Part shown: positions 33,424 through 43,521 of the stretch, in pieces
How positions within the stretch are numbered: position 1 is the first letter of the stretch
Layout of the letters: every line of letters begins with the position of its first letter
Assembly: GCA_008729055.1 (NCBI GenBank)
Contig: SDUX01000002.1
Location: 7,497,340 to 7,561,339, forward strand
Length of the DNA stretch: 64,000 nucleotides
Direction: 5' to 3'
DNA from: Pyropia haitanensis
Taxonomy: Eukaryota > Rhodophyta > Bangiophyceae > Bangiales > Bangiaceae
Translations under genes and position numbers: made by a program
The notes under the pieces: model-generated
Told to the model about the DNA's origin: nothing
The model's database searches: none
Seen by the model: the letters and a program-made list of their open reading frames with translations, nothing else

Positions 33424-34041
33424 ATGGCCGCCCGTCCCCAACCGCGCCAGCGCGGCATCTTCCATGGTGGAGGTGGTGGCGGCGTCGCTGCCGCTCACGT
33501 ACCCGAGGAAGGCCCTGCCGGCGGTGCTGGTGGCGGTGGTGTGGCTGGTGGAGCGGGCGGCGGCGGCGGCGGCGGTACCCTTGGCGGCGGCGGCGTCGGA
33601 CGGGTGGCCCCCCCCCCCGGCGGCACCCGCACCATCACGTTGACGCTGCCAGCTCCCGGGGATGGGCACCCCACCGACGCGGCTCCTGCGCCCATCTTGC
33701 GGCTCCGCCGGCGGCCGCGACGGCGGCGGGTGACGTGGACGACCGACACGCATGACAATGAGTTTGACGGCAAGAAGTCGTCCAAGAGCTGCTGCATCTA
33801 CGTCAAGCCCCGGGCGTTTGATGAGAGCTCCACAGATGACTCGGACGGGGAGGATGACAGCAGTGGGGGGGACTCGGACGGCTCTTCTGGCAGCAGCAGC
33901 AGCAGCGGCGGGCCCGTGCGGGTGTCTAGGGCGCGGCGCGCGCACATGGAGCGGGGGGAGCGGCGCATCGGGGAGGCGGCGGGGTCGTGCTCACACCATG
34001 ACCACGGAGAAGGAGGGCATGGGCACGGGACAATGAGATGA
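33424..34041 (+). CDS. PPP1R11: Protein phosphatase 1 regulatory subunit 11 / inhibitor-3 (YPI1 family)
   Basis: Small, mostly disordered inhibitor and regulator of protein phosphatase 1, normally nuclear. The single-exon 205-residue product has the PP1-docking RVxF-type motif RVTW (102-105), followed by [19 protein letters not shown] and [17 protein letters not shown] (117-141). This matches the family core (human KKSSKCCCIYEKPRAFGES). An acidic Ser/Asp tract and a His/Gly-rich tail ([12 protein letters not shown]) follow; a His-rich C-terminus also occurs in animal PPP1R11. The family usually has ~120 residues; the extra ~95 N-terminal residues are Gly-rich low complexity. The ATG at 33424 is the first in this frame before the Gly-rich part; a later start would also keep the core. 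Confidence 0.9.
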   Translation: MAARPQPRQRGIFHGGGGGGVAAAHVPEEGPAGGAGGGGVAGGAGGGGGGGTLGGGGVGRVAPPPGGTRTITLTLPAPGDGHPTDAAPAPILRLRRRPRRRRVTWTTDTHDNEFDGKKSSKSCCIYVKPRAFDESSTDDSDGEDDSSGGDSDGSSGSSSSSGGPVRVSRARRAHMERGERRIGEAAGSCSHHDHGEGGHGHGTMR

Positions 34042-34590
34042 GGTTGAACACTATGGGGCTGTCTATTCGTGCCTTGGTGCGGTGCCTGTACGAGGGCGTT
34101 AGGGGCGGTGATGGAGTCAGCATCGTGGGCGCGGGGTTGGCGGGATTGCAAACAGGTGCGGGCGCTGTCTGTATCCCGTGTGGTGCCGCCGTTCCTGTTC
34201 GCTGTGGTCATGGGTGTGTTTCTGCTGCTGAGCGTGGTGCAAGTCCCGCGACGGCGAGGGCAGCAGAGCGTGTTGTGCCGGCGGCTCAGCATGGACATCG
34301 ATTGCCAGTGCCATTGCACGACGCGTGACTCGTGTTTCCTCTGTGTGTGTTCGTACAGGGTTTCAGTTGGTGCCCTCTCATGCGTAGCCTGCATGGTTTC
34401 CAAGCACCAGTGCTGCAGTACTCGTCTCGAACAGGTGGAGAAGGGCATGGACAAGAGGGTGAGGAGCAAAGAAAATATGCGAACAGAACTGGAACACGAC
34501 GGCGCTCTTGCGCGCCCACCCCAGCCATGTCACAAAGCCCATCAAAGCAGGATGGCCAGATGCACGCAGGCACCGCGTCGCTGAGCCCCC
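34042..34590. other. Intergenic region between convergent genes
   Basis: About 550 bases between the stops of PPP1R11 (+) and coatomer delta (-). Ordinary composition. Presumably both 3' UTRs; no other feature seen. Confidence 0.5.
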
Positions 34591-36450
34591 TCATTCTATG
34601 GTGAACTGCTCGGGCGTGAGCGTCGCGTTGTGCGTGAAGTTGACAGCCTCCCCCGTTGCCGCCGCCGACACGCCGTTGACCGCGATCTTGGCAAACGTGT
34701 GGGCGCTCTCAAACGACACGCGTACCGGGAAGAATGCGTCTGGGTCACAGGCCGCCACAGAGAACTCGAGGCTCCCCTGGTTGTTCCCCCCGTCCACCAC
34801 CGGGATGCTCCACCGCACCGCCTGCTCCCGGGGGAGGACAGTGAACTCACCATCACAGGAACTCACCACCGGCTGCGCACCGCTCGGGACGGGCACGGTA
34901 ATGTCCACGTTGCGGAGCTCGGGGCTGACAGAGCCGAGGTCGTACTCGAGGTTAACGACGCTGTCGTCGCCACTGTCGCTGGGCCAGCACGTTACGGACA
35001 GCGGGAGCATGGACTCGTCCTTAGACTGGAGACGCCAGCGCAGGACACCCAGCGGGTTGCCAGTGGGAAACGGCCGGCTCGGATCCTTGAGGCCGAGTGT
35101 ACTCTCCGTGGCGAACAGCGTCTTGTCAATGTTGGGGTGTGTCCGCATCTGCAGGCCCGCGTTGTCACCCATCGCCACCACCACCCGCACCGCCGCTGAC
35201 GAGGCATCATTGATGCGCAAGAAGAGGTCGCCCTTGATGTCCAGGGACGACACGCCCCCATCACGTGACACCGACACATTGATCTTCTCTGTGGTGCTGA
35301 CATGCACCGCTGCCATTGGCGGTGCGTATACAGCCGCCGCCGACGCGGCCGCAGCGGCTGCCACACTGGGCCGACCAGCGGAGCGGCTGGGCACGGGCGC
35401 GTCGACAACCTCCCCCTCCTTGCGCATCGCATCCAGCAGTGTGTCTTGCCGCCGGGCCTTGCCGAGGGACATGCCCTTCCCAGAGCCAGGCATCGGGGCT
35501 GTCACAGGGGAGGGGCGACCGCCACCCGACCCGCCCATCCCAAAAGAGCCGGCAGAGCCAGAGCCGTCAAAGCCGCCGCCCCCACCATAACCGCCGCCAC
35601 CGCCCGCACCCATCCCGCCGCCGCCAAAGCCACCGCCACCGACGCCGCCGCCACCGCCACCCATGCCGCCGCCGCCACCCCCAAAGCCGCCGCCCCCCAT
35701 CCCGCCACCCCCGCCACCCCCGGCCCCCGCCGCAAAGTCATCCGACGACATCCCGCCCTGCGCTGCGTAGGCCGACACGCCGCCTGGCCCCCCACCGCCG
35801 CGGGGACCCGCTGGCGCCAGCCCAATGTCGCGCGCGAGGCCGCCCAGCCCCACGTTTTGAAACGTGCGCGACAGCTCCCCCGCGATCCCGCCAAAACGGT
35901 CGTCGCCACCCCCGCCCGACGCGGGCCCACGGGAGCGCGCAATCTCATCGGCACGGCGCTTGGACGCCTGCTTAGCCTCTGCCATTTTGGACTCCTTGAT
36001 CATCTGCGACAGTCGCTCCTCGTGCGAGTACATCTCTGTGTACGTGGCAATCTGCTGGAGCGACACTGCCTGGCGGAGCCCCCCCCAGTCGAGCACCTCG
36101 TCAAGGGAGTAGAGGATTTCAAACGCCGCATCGGTGACCGCCTCCTCGTCTACAATGCCATACCGGGGGGAGTACTCGGGGAGGATCTTGGAGATGAGGC
36201 GCAGCGTCTCGAGATCCTCCACAATGTTGGACTTCTTGGTGGTGATGAGCAGCACGTACAGCGATTCGATCGGCTGGTACAGGTAGCGGACAGCATCGGT
36301 TTCGACAAACGTGTGCTCCGCCGACGCCTGCACAAGGCCGGGGAACGCAGCGAGGAGGCCCTCGATGCGGATGCGACTCATCTCAACAAACTGACGAGCC
36401 AGGAGGGTCTTCCCGCCCTTGGTCAGGACAGCCGCGGAGAGGACCACCAT
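34591..36450 (-). CDS. ARCN1: Coatomer subunit delta (delta-COP, archain)
   Basis: Subunit of the COPI coat for retrograde Golgi-to-ER transport. Single exon, 619 residues from ATG 36450, chosen because it begins MVVLSAAVLTKGGKTLLARQ, the standard delta-COP N-terminus; the frame is open further upstream but not conserved. Residues 1-~140 form the longin-like domain (FVEMSRIRIEGLLAAFP, HTFVETDAVRYLYQPIE, LLITTKKSNIVEDLETLRL). A charged helix with KASKRRADEI-type sequence follows (~150-175). At ~320-350 is the conserved GKGMSLGKARR segment, then the mu-homology domain (~380-619; VHVSTTEKINVSV). A Gly-rich insertion (~218-315) makes it about 100 residues longer than usual and replaces the flexible linker. 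It is divergent with the TLC-domain gene. Confidence 0.96.
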   Translation of the reverse strand: MVVLSAAVLTKGGKTLLARQFVEMSRIRIEGLLAAFPGLVQASAEHTFVETDAVRYLYQPIESLYVLLITTKKSNIVEDLETLRLISKILPEYSPRYGIVDEEAVTDAAFEILYSLDEVLDWGGLRQAVSLQQIATYTEMYSHEERLSQMIKESKMAEAKQASKRRADEIARSRGPASGGGGDDRFGGIAGELSRTFQNVGLGGLARDIGLAPAGPRGGGGPGGVSAYAAQGGMSSDDFAAGAGGGGGGGMGGGGFGGGGGGMGGGGGGVGGGGFGGGGMGAGGGGGYGGGGGFDGSGSAGSFGMGGSGGGRPSPVTAPMPGSGKGMSLGKARRQDTLLDAMRKEGEVVDAPVPSRSAGRPSVAAAAAASAAAVYAPPMAAVHVSTTEKINVSVSRDGGVSSLDIKGDLFLRINDASSAAVRVVVAMGDNAGLQMRTHPNIDKTLFATESTLGLKDPSRPFPTGNPLGVLRWRLQSKDESMLPLSVTCWPSDSGDDSVVNLEYDLGSVSPELRNVDITVPVPSGAQPVVSSCDGEFTVLPREQAVRWSIPVVDGGNNQGSLEFSVAACDPDAFFPVRVSFESAHTFAKIAVNGVSAAATGEAVNFTHNATLTPEQFTIE

Positions 36451-37349
36451 CGTTGCAGACGCGCGAGAGCGCCGGCACCGGCCAGCACGGGTCGGTCGGC
36501 TCGCACGCCGAGTAACGGGAAGACGCACGGAACGAACACAGCGACAGAAGAAGGACAAGACAGAACGCCGAGACAACAACACCAGTGACTGCCAGCAAAA
36601 ACGGTATCAGCCCGGTATGTAGCTGGCGGTAGGGGGCCGTGACTGTCGCGGTGGCTGAGTCCGTCGGTGCACGCACCGATAGGCGGCCGCCGTCCTCGAG
36701 GACATTGACTTGGTCTGTCACCCAGCACCGCTGACAGCCACGATGTCCTGGAGCAGCCACCAAAGCAATCGATTGTTCGTGTACCAATTACATTAGACAA
36801 TTTAGCCGCCTGGAGGCGTGCAGAACATTGGATTCATCACTGGGAAGGAGGCCGCTGTCGTCGCACCCCTCCCTCCGCCCTCTCCCGCCCGTAGGCGCAC
36901 GCCAGGCTGGTCTGACCCGTTCACAACCCCCCCTGCAGTGCTCATCATTAGGGTCACACTGTGCAGCACAGCGCAACGTGCCGTGGCCGGGCCGTCCCCG
37001 TGCGGGTTCTTGCCGGCACCCGCGCCTGCCCTTGAGCGCGGGCCCGCTGGGTGCCCGCCCGGGCCGCCGCGCCGTTGTCCCACCGCGTCCTGCGAGGCCT
37101 TCGTCATCCTGTCGGGTGAGGAGGCTCCTTTCTTCTTTCTTTGTGGTTGCCGTAGTGGCCGTTGCCCCTGGTCCCCGTGCACCACGCGTCTCCCGCTTCA
37201 CGTCCGTCCGCCCCCCTCCCCCTGCACCTGGACCCCTTTCCATTGGCACTTGCGGATGTGAGGCGGGTTAATCCCCGCCCCCACCCCCTCCCCCCCGTGG
37301 CCGCTCAGGGGGCACGTCTGCCCGCCAACCCCCCCCCCTCCCCATTACG
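36451..37349. promoter_or_regulatory. Divergent promoter region, coatomer delta / TLC-domain gene
   Basis: About 900 bases between the two divergent start codons. GC-moderate with several pyrimidine-rich stretches toward the TLC gene. No TATA box. An ACGGGCTG-type or CCAAT-type element could not be assigned with confidence. Shared regulation of the two membrane-traffic or membrane-protein genes is possible but unproven. Confidence 0.4.
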
Positions 37350-38459
37350 ATGAGCGACCTGGTGTTCTTCCTGATCTTCCTGGCCCTCTGGCAGGCCGCC
37401 CACACCCTGTCGTCGGCTGCCCTGCGGCGGGCGCTCGCCACGTCCACCGCCGCGCGGCTGGTGCCGAGCGCCGAATGCCGCGCGACGCTCGCCGCCGACG
37501 GCCCGTCGTATGTCATTTCCACCGTCCACGCGCTGCTCGTGACGGCTCGGGGGCTGGGCCACGTGCGGGCCCTTGCATCCGCCCCGCCGCTACTGCAACT
37601 GCACCTCCCGTCGGCCGCGTCGCTGCCGGCGGTGCTGGCCGCATCGGGCGTGGCGGTCGGCGGCGCCGCCTCGGGCGCCTCCCCCGCGGCGGCAGTGGCG
37701 GCCTGGCTGGCCGCCGCCCGCAAGGCGGTGACCACCAACTGCATGCTGGGCTCGTACTTGGCCTTTGACCTGGTCCACGTCCTCGCCGCTTACCCGCGGC
37801 TGGGCAAGGCGGACACGGTCGCGCACCATGTGGCCTTCCTCTTTTGTTCCGCCGCCGCTGGCAGCCTCCACCTCTTCCCTTTTATGTTTGGATGGCTGGT
37901 TATCGGCGAGGCGTCGACGCCGCTGCTCAACCTGCGGTGGGCGCTGATCAAGGCGGGCCGTGGCGACGGGCCTGGGGTGGTGTGGGCGTCCACCGCGTTT
38001 GCCATGGTATTTTTCTGCACCCGCTTTTTGGTGTACGGCGCGGGCCTCGTCGGTCTCCTCCGCACTGTCCGCCTGGTGGTGCCGTGGGTGGGCGGCTGGC
38101 GCCGCGGGGGGCTGCTCGTCGCGGCGATACTGATGTTTGTGGTGGCCGGTTGGGGGCTCAACATGGTGTGGCTCCGCGAGATTTGGCGCCTCGCCCAGCG
38201 GGGGGGCCGCAAGAAGAACGGGAGTGCCACGACGGCTGCCAGGGGGAGGGGGGGCGCCGACGCAGCCGCCGGCAAGAATGGGGTCCCTGTGGTGACAAAG
38301 AGGATAGGGGGGGTGGGCGGGGGGGCGGCAGCCACCGTGCGGCACCGCGTGCGCGGTGCGGTGGACGCCAAGGGCGAGCTCAACTCTGTGGCCGCTGCCG
38401 TTGCTGCGATTGACGAGAAGGAGACGACTGCGGCGTCTCTGCAGGGCATGCGGGCGTGA
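37350..38459 (+). CDS. TLC-domain multi-pass membrane protein (TLCD4/TMEM56-like)
   Basis: Single exon, 369 residues. The N-terminus is a signal-anchor-like MSDLVFFLIFLALWQAAH. The TRAM-LAG1-CLN8 domain shows YVISTVHALLVTARGLG, NCMLGSYLAFDLVHVLAAYP, DTVAHHVAFLFCSAAAG and the diagnostic GEASTPLLNLRWAL, then FFCTRFLVYGAGLVGLL and LLVAAILMFVVAGWGLNMVW. This makes about seven membrane helices. The His pair in VAHH and the E-x-STPLLNLRW block are typical of the TLCD4/TMEM56 branch rather than ceramide synthases, which carry a longer Lag1p motif. TLC proteins act on lipids or membrane composition in the ER; a specific activity cannot be read from sequence. The C-terminal ~80 residues are basic and soluble, lacking an obvious KKxx ER signal. 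Confidence 0.88.
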   Translation: MSDLVFFLIFLALWQAAHTLSSAALRRALATSTAARLVPSAECRATLAADGPSYVISTVHALLVTARGLGHVRALASAPPLLQLHLPSAASLPAVLAASGVAVGGAASGASPAAAVAAWLAAARKAVTTNCMLGSYLAFDLVHVLAAYPRLGKADTVAHHVAFLFCSAAAGSLHLFPFMFGWLVIGEASTPLLNLRWALIKAGRGDGPGVVWASTAFAMVFFCTRFLVYGAGLVGLLRTVRLVVPWVGGWRRGGLLVAAILMFVVAGWGLNMVWLREIWRLAQRGGRKKNGSATTAARGRGGADAAAGKNGVPVVTKRIGGVGGGAAATVRHRVRGAVDAKGELNSVAAAVAAIDEKETTAASLQGMRA

Positions 38460-39297
38460 GCTGATCGCTGGGGGGGGGGGGGGGGGGGGGAGGGGTGGGG
38501 AACTTTTGGGGCGGGCGGCACGTGGGTGCGTGCGCTGAGTTACCTGTGGCCTCAGGCACGCCGGGCTCCTCTTGCACAAAGGCCTGCCCCGCTGTTGGGG
38601 AATGGGGTCGAGCTGTGTAGACGGTGGTTGCGTACGGCCGAGGGCGTCGGAACCGGCGCTGCTGCCGCTTGAGCCGGGCACCGATCTGCGGTGCCGCTTG
38701 CGGTTGCCCGATCGGCTGTTGGTCGGCCTCTGTGCCTGGCTGTTGGTTCTCTTTCTTTTCCTCCCGACCGTGCTGCTTGTTGGCCACCCTGGATGTTTCC
38801 CTGCCACCCTCTTGAGTGGTGGTCTCCCGTGGGCCCCCGCCCGTCAGACACGCTCTGGGCCGCTGCTCGATTGCTCGTATAACCTCCCCGGTACGAGCAG
38901 CTGGCAATGCCGGTCATGGGGTGCCAAGGCGGGCCCTAAGAGGGTCGCTTCTCCCCCGCTTGGGGCTCGACGCCGGGGCCGTCGTCGCAGCGGCGGGGGG
39001 GGGGATGACCATCCCGGTCAGAGGCCCCCTGCGTGGGTCGCGCCGGGCTTGCTGCTTTTCTTCCCTATTTTTTTTTTTTTTCCTGCCACTTGTGCGTTTC
39101 TGTTTTTTTTTCGTTGACATCCAGCCAAACTTTTCGGGCGAGGTGGCGTACTTCCTCCGCACGCCTGTCTGACCTTTGAGCCTGCACCTCTCCTCACCTG
39201 TTCCCTCCCGCCGGTCTCGCCGCTGCGCCGTCTCCTCTCCTGCTCGCTTCGCTGCTGCGGCGTGTCTTTCCTCTGCCGCCCGCCTCTCTGCTGCGTC
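38460..39297. other. Intergenic region
   Basis: About 840 bases between two plus-strand genes. Begins with a G run (38470-38492). Contains T-rich tracts at ~39067-39081 and ~39103-39112, shortly upstream of the NDUFAF3-like gene. No conserved coding found, although both strands carry ~170-codon open frames. Confidence 0.45.
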
Positions 39298-40389
39298 ATG
39301 CACCGCCGCCCACACGGCTTGCGCGCCGCCGCCGCCACCGCCGCGGCGGCGGCGGCGGCCACAGCCGGCCGTCGCCCTCCCCCCCGACAGCGGCCAGCGG
39401 CTTCGTGGGCGCGGCAGCTGCGGGCGGGCGTCCCCGCCCTCGGCAGTGACCATCCGCCTTCCGATGCCCCCCCCCCCGTCGACCTGGCCTTGACAGTGGT
39501 GCTGGTGGACGTGGCGCCGGGGGTGGTCGTGGGGGTGGCGCCGCTGGACTGGGCGCTGCCGCTGGCGCGCCGTGGGGGGGGCTGGGCGGCGGCAGCGGGG
39601 GGGGTGGGGTGGGGGGGGGCGCCGCGGGCGATAGCCACGCCTCTGCCGCGCGCGAGCGGCTGGTCATCAATGGTACGGCTCTGGCGGGTGGCGGCTGCGG
39701 GCGGCGTCCCTGCGTCTCGGTGGGCGGCCACGGGGTCGCGCGGCCTGGCCGTTGCGCTGTCGCTGGCATGGGGGCGGTGGGGGCTGTCGACGGCTTGCGT
39801 CGTGTGGGTGCGCCGCGGTGATGCCCGTTGGACGGCGGGCATACTACTCTTGCGCCGTGGCGGTGGGCTGCTAACCTGATCCACTGCTGCACTCGCCCCC
39901 CCCCCCCCCCCTCCCCCACCCCGGGAGGGACGCGCCCCTGCTACCCATTCCCCCTTTCCCCTCCCCCTCCCAACTCCTTTCTCACTTCCCCCCCCCCCCC
40001 CGCCAGCCTACGGAGACACCTCCCTGACCGTCTCTGGGGTGCGCGTCTCCGCGCCCGTGCTCCTCTTTCCCCACTTTCCCACCTACTGGGAGGTCCCGTC
40101 GCTCGCCGCGGCGCTCTCCCCCGACGCGCTCACGCTGGTCAAGGTGCTCCGCCCGCGGCCGGCGGTGTTGCTGCTCGGCCTGCCAGTGCAGGTGCCGCCG
40201 CCACCGGACCTCCGAGCGTGGGCCGCGGACCTGGGCGTCGGGCTCGAAGTGATGGGCGTCGGCGAGGCGTGCCACACTTTTAACCTGCTCAACGGAGATG
40301 GAATGGGGGTGGCGTTGGGATGTGTCACCCGAGGGGCGCTGCGGGGGGGGGGGGGGGGAGGAGGGGGCGGGGGGGCGGATACGTGGTGA
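39298..40389 (+). CDS. NDUFAF3: NDUFAF3-like protein (DUF498/Mth938 domain), complex I assembly
   Basis: NDUFAF3 is a mitochondrial matrix/inner-membrane assembly factor for respiratory complex I. Two exons: 39298-39672 and 40007-40389; the 334-base intron (GTACGG..CGCCAG) joins ERLVIN to AYGDTSLTVSGVRVSAPVL. The second exon carries the whole domain: LLFPHFPTYWEVPSL, LTLVKVLRPRPAVLLLGL, LRAWAADLGVGLEVMG and the signature ACHTFNLLNGDG (ACATFNFL in human). The first exon starts MHRRPHGLRAAAATAAAA, Arg/Ala-rich as expected for a mitochondrial presequence, then a Gly/Ala linker. In the first exon the frame changes once at a poly-C run (~39470) or poly-G run (~39600), so its exact residues are uncertain. 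The C-terminus ends in a Gly run. Related domains also occur in AAMDC and bacterial proteins. Confidence 0.85.
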
Positions 40390-40764
40390 CGGATGGGATG
40401 TGGTAGCACTGGGCGTCGGGCCGGGGCGTGACCCTATCCAGCGCTACTCCGCCAAGGCGAGCGCAGGGCATGGCACAAGAGCGACCGAGGGGCGACATCA
40501 GGTAAGCTCTACATATTGTCCAAGCTGCGGCGTGGGGCCATAAAAAAAAAAAGCGGCCAACGTCCATCTCATCACCTGCGGGCGATAGCGGCGCGACCGG
40601 GATGCACCGCACGAGACCGCAGACAGTACCCCACGCTGGAATGGCACGCCGACAGACCACCAGCAGGGGAACCAGAGCGGCACGTCACAACGCAAGGTGT
40701 CCAAATCTCCGTTCTGCCACCCGCCCTCCCCCCCCTTCCCCCTCACCAGGCGCACCCCGTTGGC
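40390..40764. other. Spacer between convergent genes
   Basis: About 375 bases between the stops of the NDUFAF3-like gene (+) and V-ATPase c'' (-). Contains a short A run at 40544-40554. Presumably 3' UTRs. Confidence 0.5.
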
Positions 40765-42001
40765 TCAATGGGACGCCAAGATGATGCCCACAATGACACC
40801 AAATAGGCCAAGCGCAGAGCCAAAGATCTCGACGATAAGGATCTTGACGAAGAGGGTGCCGTTTTGAGCGTCAGCCAGAGCGCACGAGCTGCCTGTCACG
40901 CCGACACACAGCCTGGGCGGGGGCGTCGAAAGAGAGGGATAGGCTCAAGCCGACAATGACCACCAGCATAACAAGTGAGCGGTCCAACCGGGAAGAGTCT
41001 CCAAGCCGAGAGATAAGACACACACACAGGGAGGAAGAGAGACTGCGTCAGCGACTCCGATCTCGCCACCAACGCAACTGCAAGGAGTAACGACGACCGC
41101 CAACCAGGGACAGCTGGCGATTCCTGCCACTGTCGGTGGCCGACGCCAGCAGTGGTTGCTGTCACCAAAGGTCAAACGACCCGATTGTAGGTCCATTAGC
41201 GCGCGTCGTGGACCAGGGGCGGGAGGCTGCCGCCGTCCCGAGCAGCCCAACCACAGACATCGCGACTCCGACGATGATACAACCCATCCTCATCGGTCGG
41301 CTGCGCCACCTCACGCTGCGTACAGGCCGTCGGCAGGCATAGCCAACCGGTCACGAAGGATGTCCGCAGGCCGGAAAAAGCTCCGTCCCACACTACCGGC
41401 CACCACGCCGCCTAGGATGGGTGCCCATCCCCAACGCGAGTAGAGAGGCCTGGCAAGCAGACTACGCGGCCGGCTCCACATCGGGAAACGATACGCAGAG
41501 CAAAAGCAACAGGCAGAGCACGTACCCACAGAACAGGTTGGAAAACCCAACCGTCAGCCCGGCCGCGAACAGCGCGTAGCCAAGGTAGGCCGACGGCAGT
41601 CCCCCATCCTCCGCCTCAACGATGCGGCTCTGCATGATAATGGCCATAATGACCCCGTAAATGGCCACTGCCTCACAGAAAATCACAGAGATGAGGTTCT
41701 TGGATTGGATGCGCGGGTGCTTGATAGCCGCCCCCAGCAGGCTGACGCCCGTGATGAAGATACCCCACGCCGCGCCGAGCACCGACAGCCCAATGGCCAG
41801 GGCCGTGCCAACGGAAGCAAACAGGTACGGAGAAATCGAGGTGAACAGTGCCCACCACGAGGCGTAGCAAGCGGGCATGAACCAGAAGAAGATGCACGAG
41901 GAGAAGAAGCTCCCCGACGCCACCGCCGCGGGCGCCGCCACCGCCACGGGCACCGCCGCCGCGCGGGCAGCGGCGTCCACGACCATCGCGGACGCGTCCA
42001 T
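40765..42001 (-). CDS. VMA16: V-type H+-ATPase proteolipid subunit c'' (VMA16/ATP6V0B)
   Basis: Rotor-ring subunit of the membrane Vo sector that pumps protons into vacuoles and other endomembranes. Two exons: 42001-41526 and 40912-40765, with a 613-base intron (GTACGT..CCCAG), giving 207 residues, the usual size. The junction joins [12 protein letters not shown] to [16 protein letters not shown], exactly as in the family. Five hydrophobic helices are visible. The proton-carrying glutamate is E110 in [18 protein letters not shown], and the second conserved glutamate lies in [16 protein letters not shown] near the end. The N-terminal ~30 residues are Ala/Val-rich. The product ends VGIILASH. 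It is divergent with the CAP gene. Confidence 0.95.
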
Positions 42002-43521
42002 GGTATGAACGCCTCCCAACGCGGAAGGGACGAGAGGGGATTGGGCGGCAGCACGAGGGCGCGCCAGAGGGTGTCCGGCACCACGGTCGGTGGTGGACGG
42101 CAGGCGCGCGGGGCCGAAAGCGAGAGGCGGTGGTGGGTAGAAGGTCAGCCTGGTTAGGACCAGTCGTTTTGGACGGCCTGACCAAGTCGTACTTGATACT
42201 CGTTTAGAAACGCAGATCCGCACGACTTGGGCAGCCGGGTTGCAGACATGACAAGACACGTGGAGCACAGCCGCATAGTTAGCACAGCGGCAATCGGTCG
42301 CCCGCTGCTTCCCCCAGGTAGCGCGGGAGGGCGGGGGAGAGCAGGCGGCGTACGGGGCGAGGGAGACTGTCCCAGCGCCTCTATCCCCTTGACCGGCTCC
42401 GTTGCGTGTGCACGCGTCTCCGGCAGCCGTGGCGGTGGCGGCCGGGACAGCACTTGCGGCGTTGGCGGCTGCGGCCGCAGCAGCGGTAATGGCGACGGCG
42501 GTGGCCGCAGTGGCTGACACCCTAGCGAGCGTGAAAGCGCTGGAATTTTCGCGTATGGTCGACGAGGCGACCGCGGCCACCGTTCGCGCACCCCCCTCTG
42601 TCCGCCCGGGCTGGTGCAACCGCAACTGCCGACGTGGACGCGCGCGCGCCAGCGGCGCCGGCGCCGGTACGCAGCAGTCAGAACCGCCGACGACGTGAGG
42701 GGAGGGAAAGAGCGGTTGTAGGGACGAGTACCACCAGTCGTGTTGGTGCTTGGTGGCCGGCGTCAACGTCCTGCAGGCAGAAAAATGATGTTCGACCTCA
42801 AGGGAATGGCAGGTCAACTTGCACCACTCCCAACCAAAAGACCTCAGTCTAGCCTTCGCAAGCGAGTTGATTGGAGTTATCCCCTTTCAAGTCGTTCATA
42901 GTTATCTAATTATATTTGCATATTTTATCCCGCCTGAGATCTCTTCTTTGATTTTTGAATCCGTGTCTTGGACTTCTGCTGACAGTTTGGGCTCTCGCTT
43001 TCAAACCGCGGTGCGCCCGTGCCGGCTGCTCCGGCGGTGTCGTGTCTGTCAACCCGACTGCGGCGACCCCATCGCCGGAGCCCCCTCCGTCCCAAGGCAA
43101 GGGCAGCGGCGCCCGGCGCCAGCCCCGACGTGAAAATGTTTTCCAGTTGGCGCCCCTGGCAATGAAAAAAACTGACACAGGCCCAAGCGGTGGCTCACGG
43201 GGGGGGTCTCGGTGGTCGCCTCGCCACGGGCGGACCCGGGCGGCCACGACCGCACGGCCCCTGTGCGCCCGTCTGCCGTGCCTCGTGCGTGGCGGGTGGC
43301 CCTCTCCCGCGCAGGCAGTCTATAGGATCCCACTGCCCGGGTCGAGTCGCCGCCACTCCACCGTCAGCCCTGTCCTACGTTGCCAACCCTACAGCCCCCA
43401 CGCACCCCTCGTCCCACACCACTACCCCACTACCACTTGTTGCCACCGTCACCTCCTGTAGCCACCACCGCCGCTGGCCCTGTCCGCCGGTCGCCCTCCC
43501 CGCCTCCTCACCGTCACCGTC
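42002..43521. promoter_or_regulatory. Divergent promoter region, V-ATPase c'' / CAP
   Basis: About 1.5 kb between two divergent housekeeping genes. A conspicuous AT-rich island at 42888-42960 lies in otherwise GC-rich DNA, suiting a nucleosome-depleted core. Open frames on both flanks are Ala/Arg/Gly-rich and unconvincing. No TATA box is placed close to either start. Confidence 0.45.

Noticed and set aside
38572..39117. 181-codon plus-strand frame with hydrophobic stretches
   Set aside because: Hydrophobicity comes from T-rich tracts (poly-Phe); no conserved sequence and no coding bias.
39176..39493. Alternative first exon frame for the NDUFAF3-like gene
   Set aside because: It has no ATG at its head and does not lead to the splice donor in the correct phase; the ATG at 39298 gives a better presequence.
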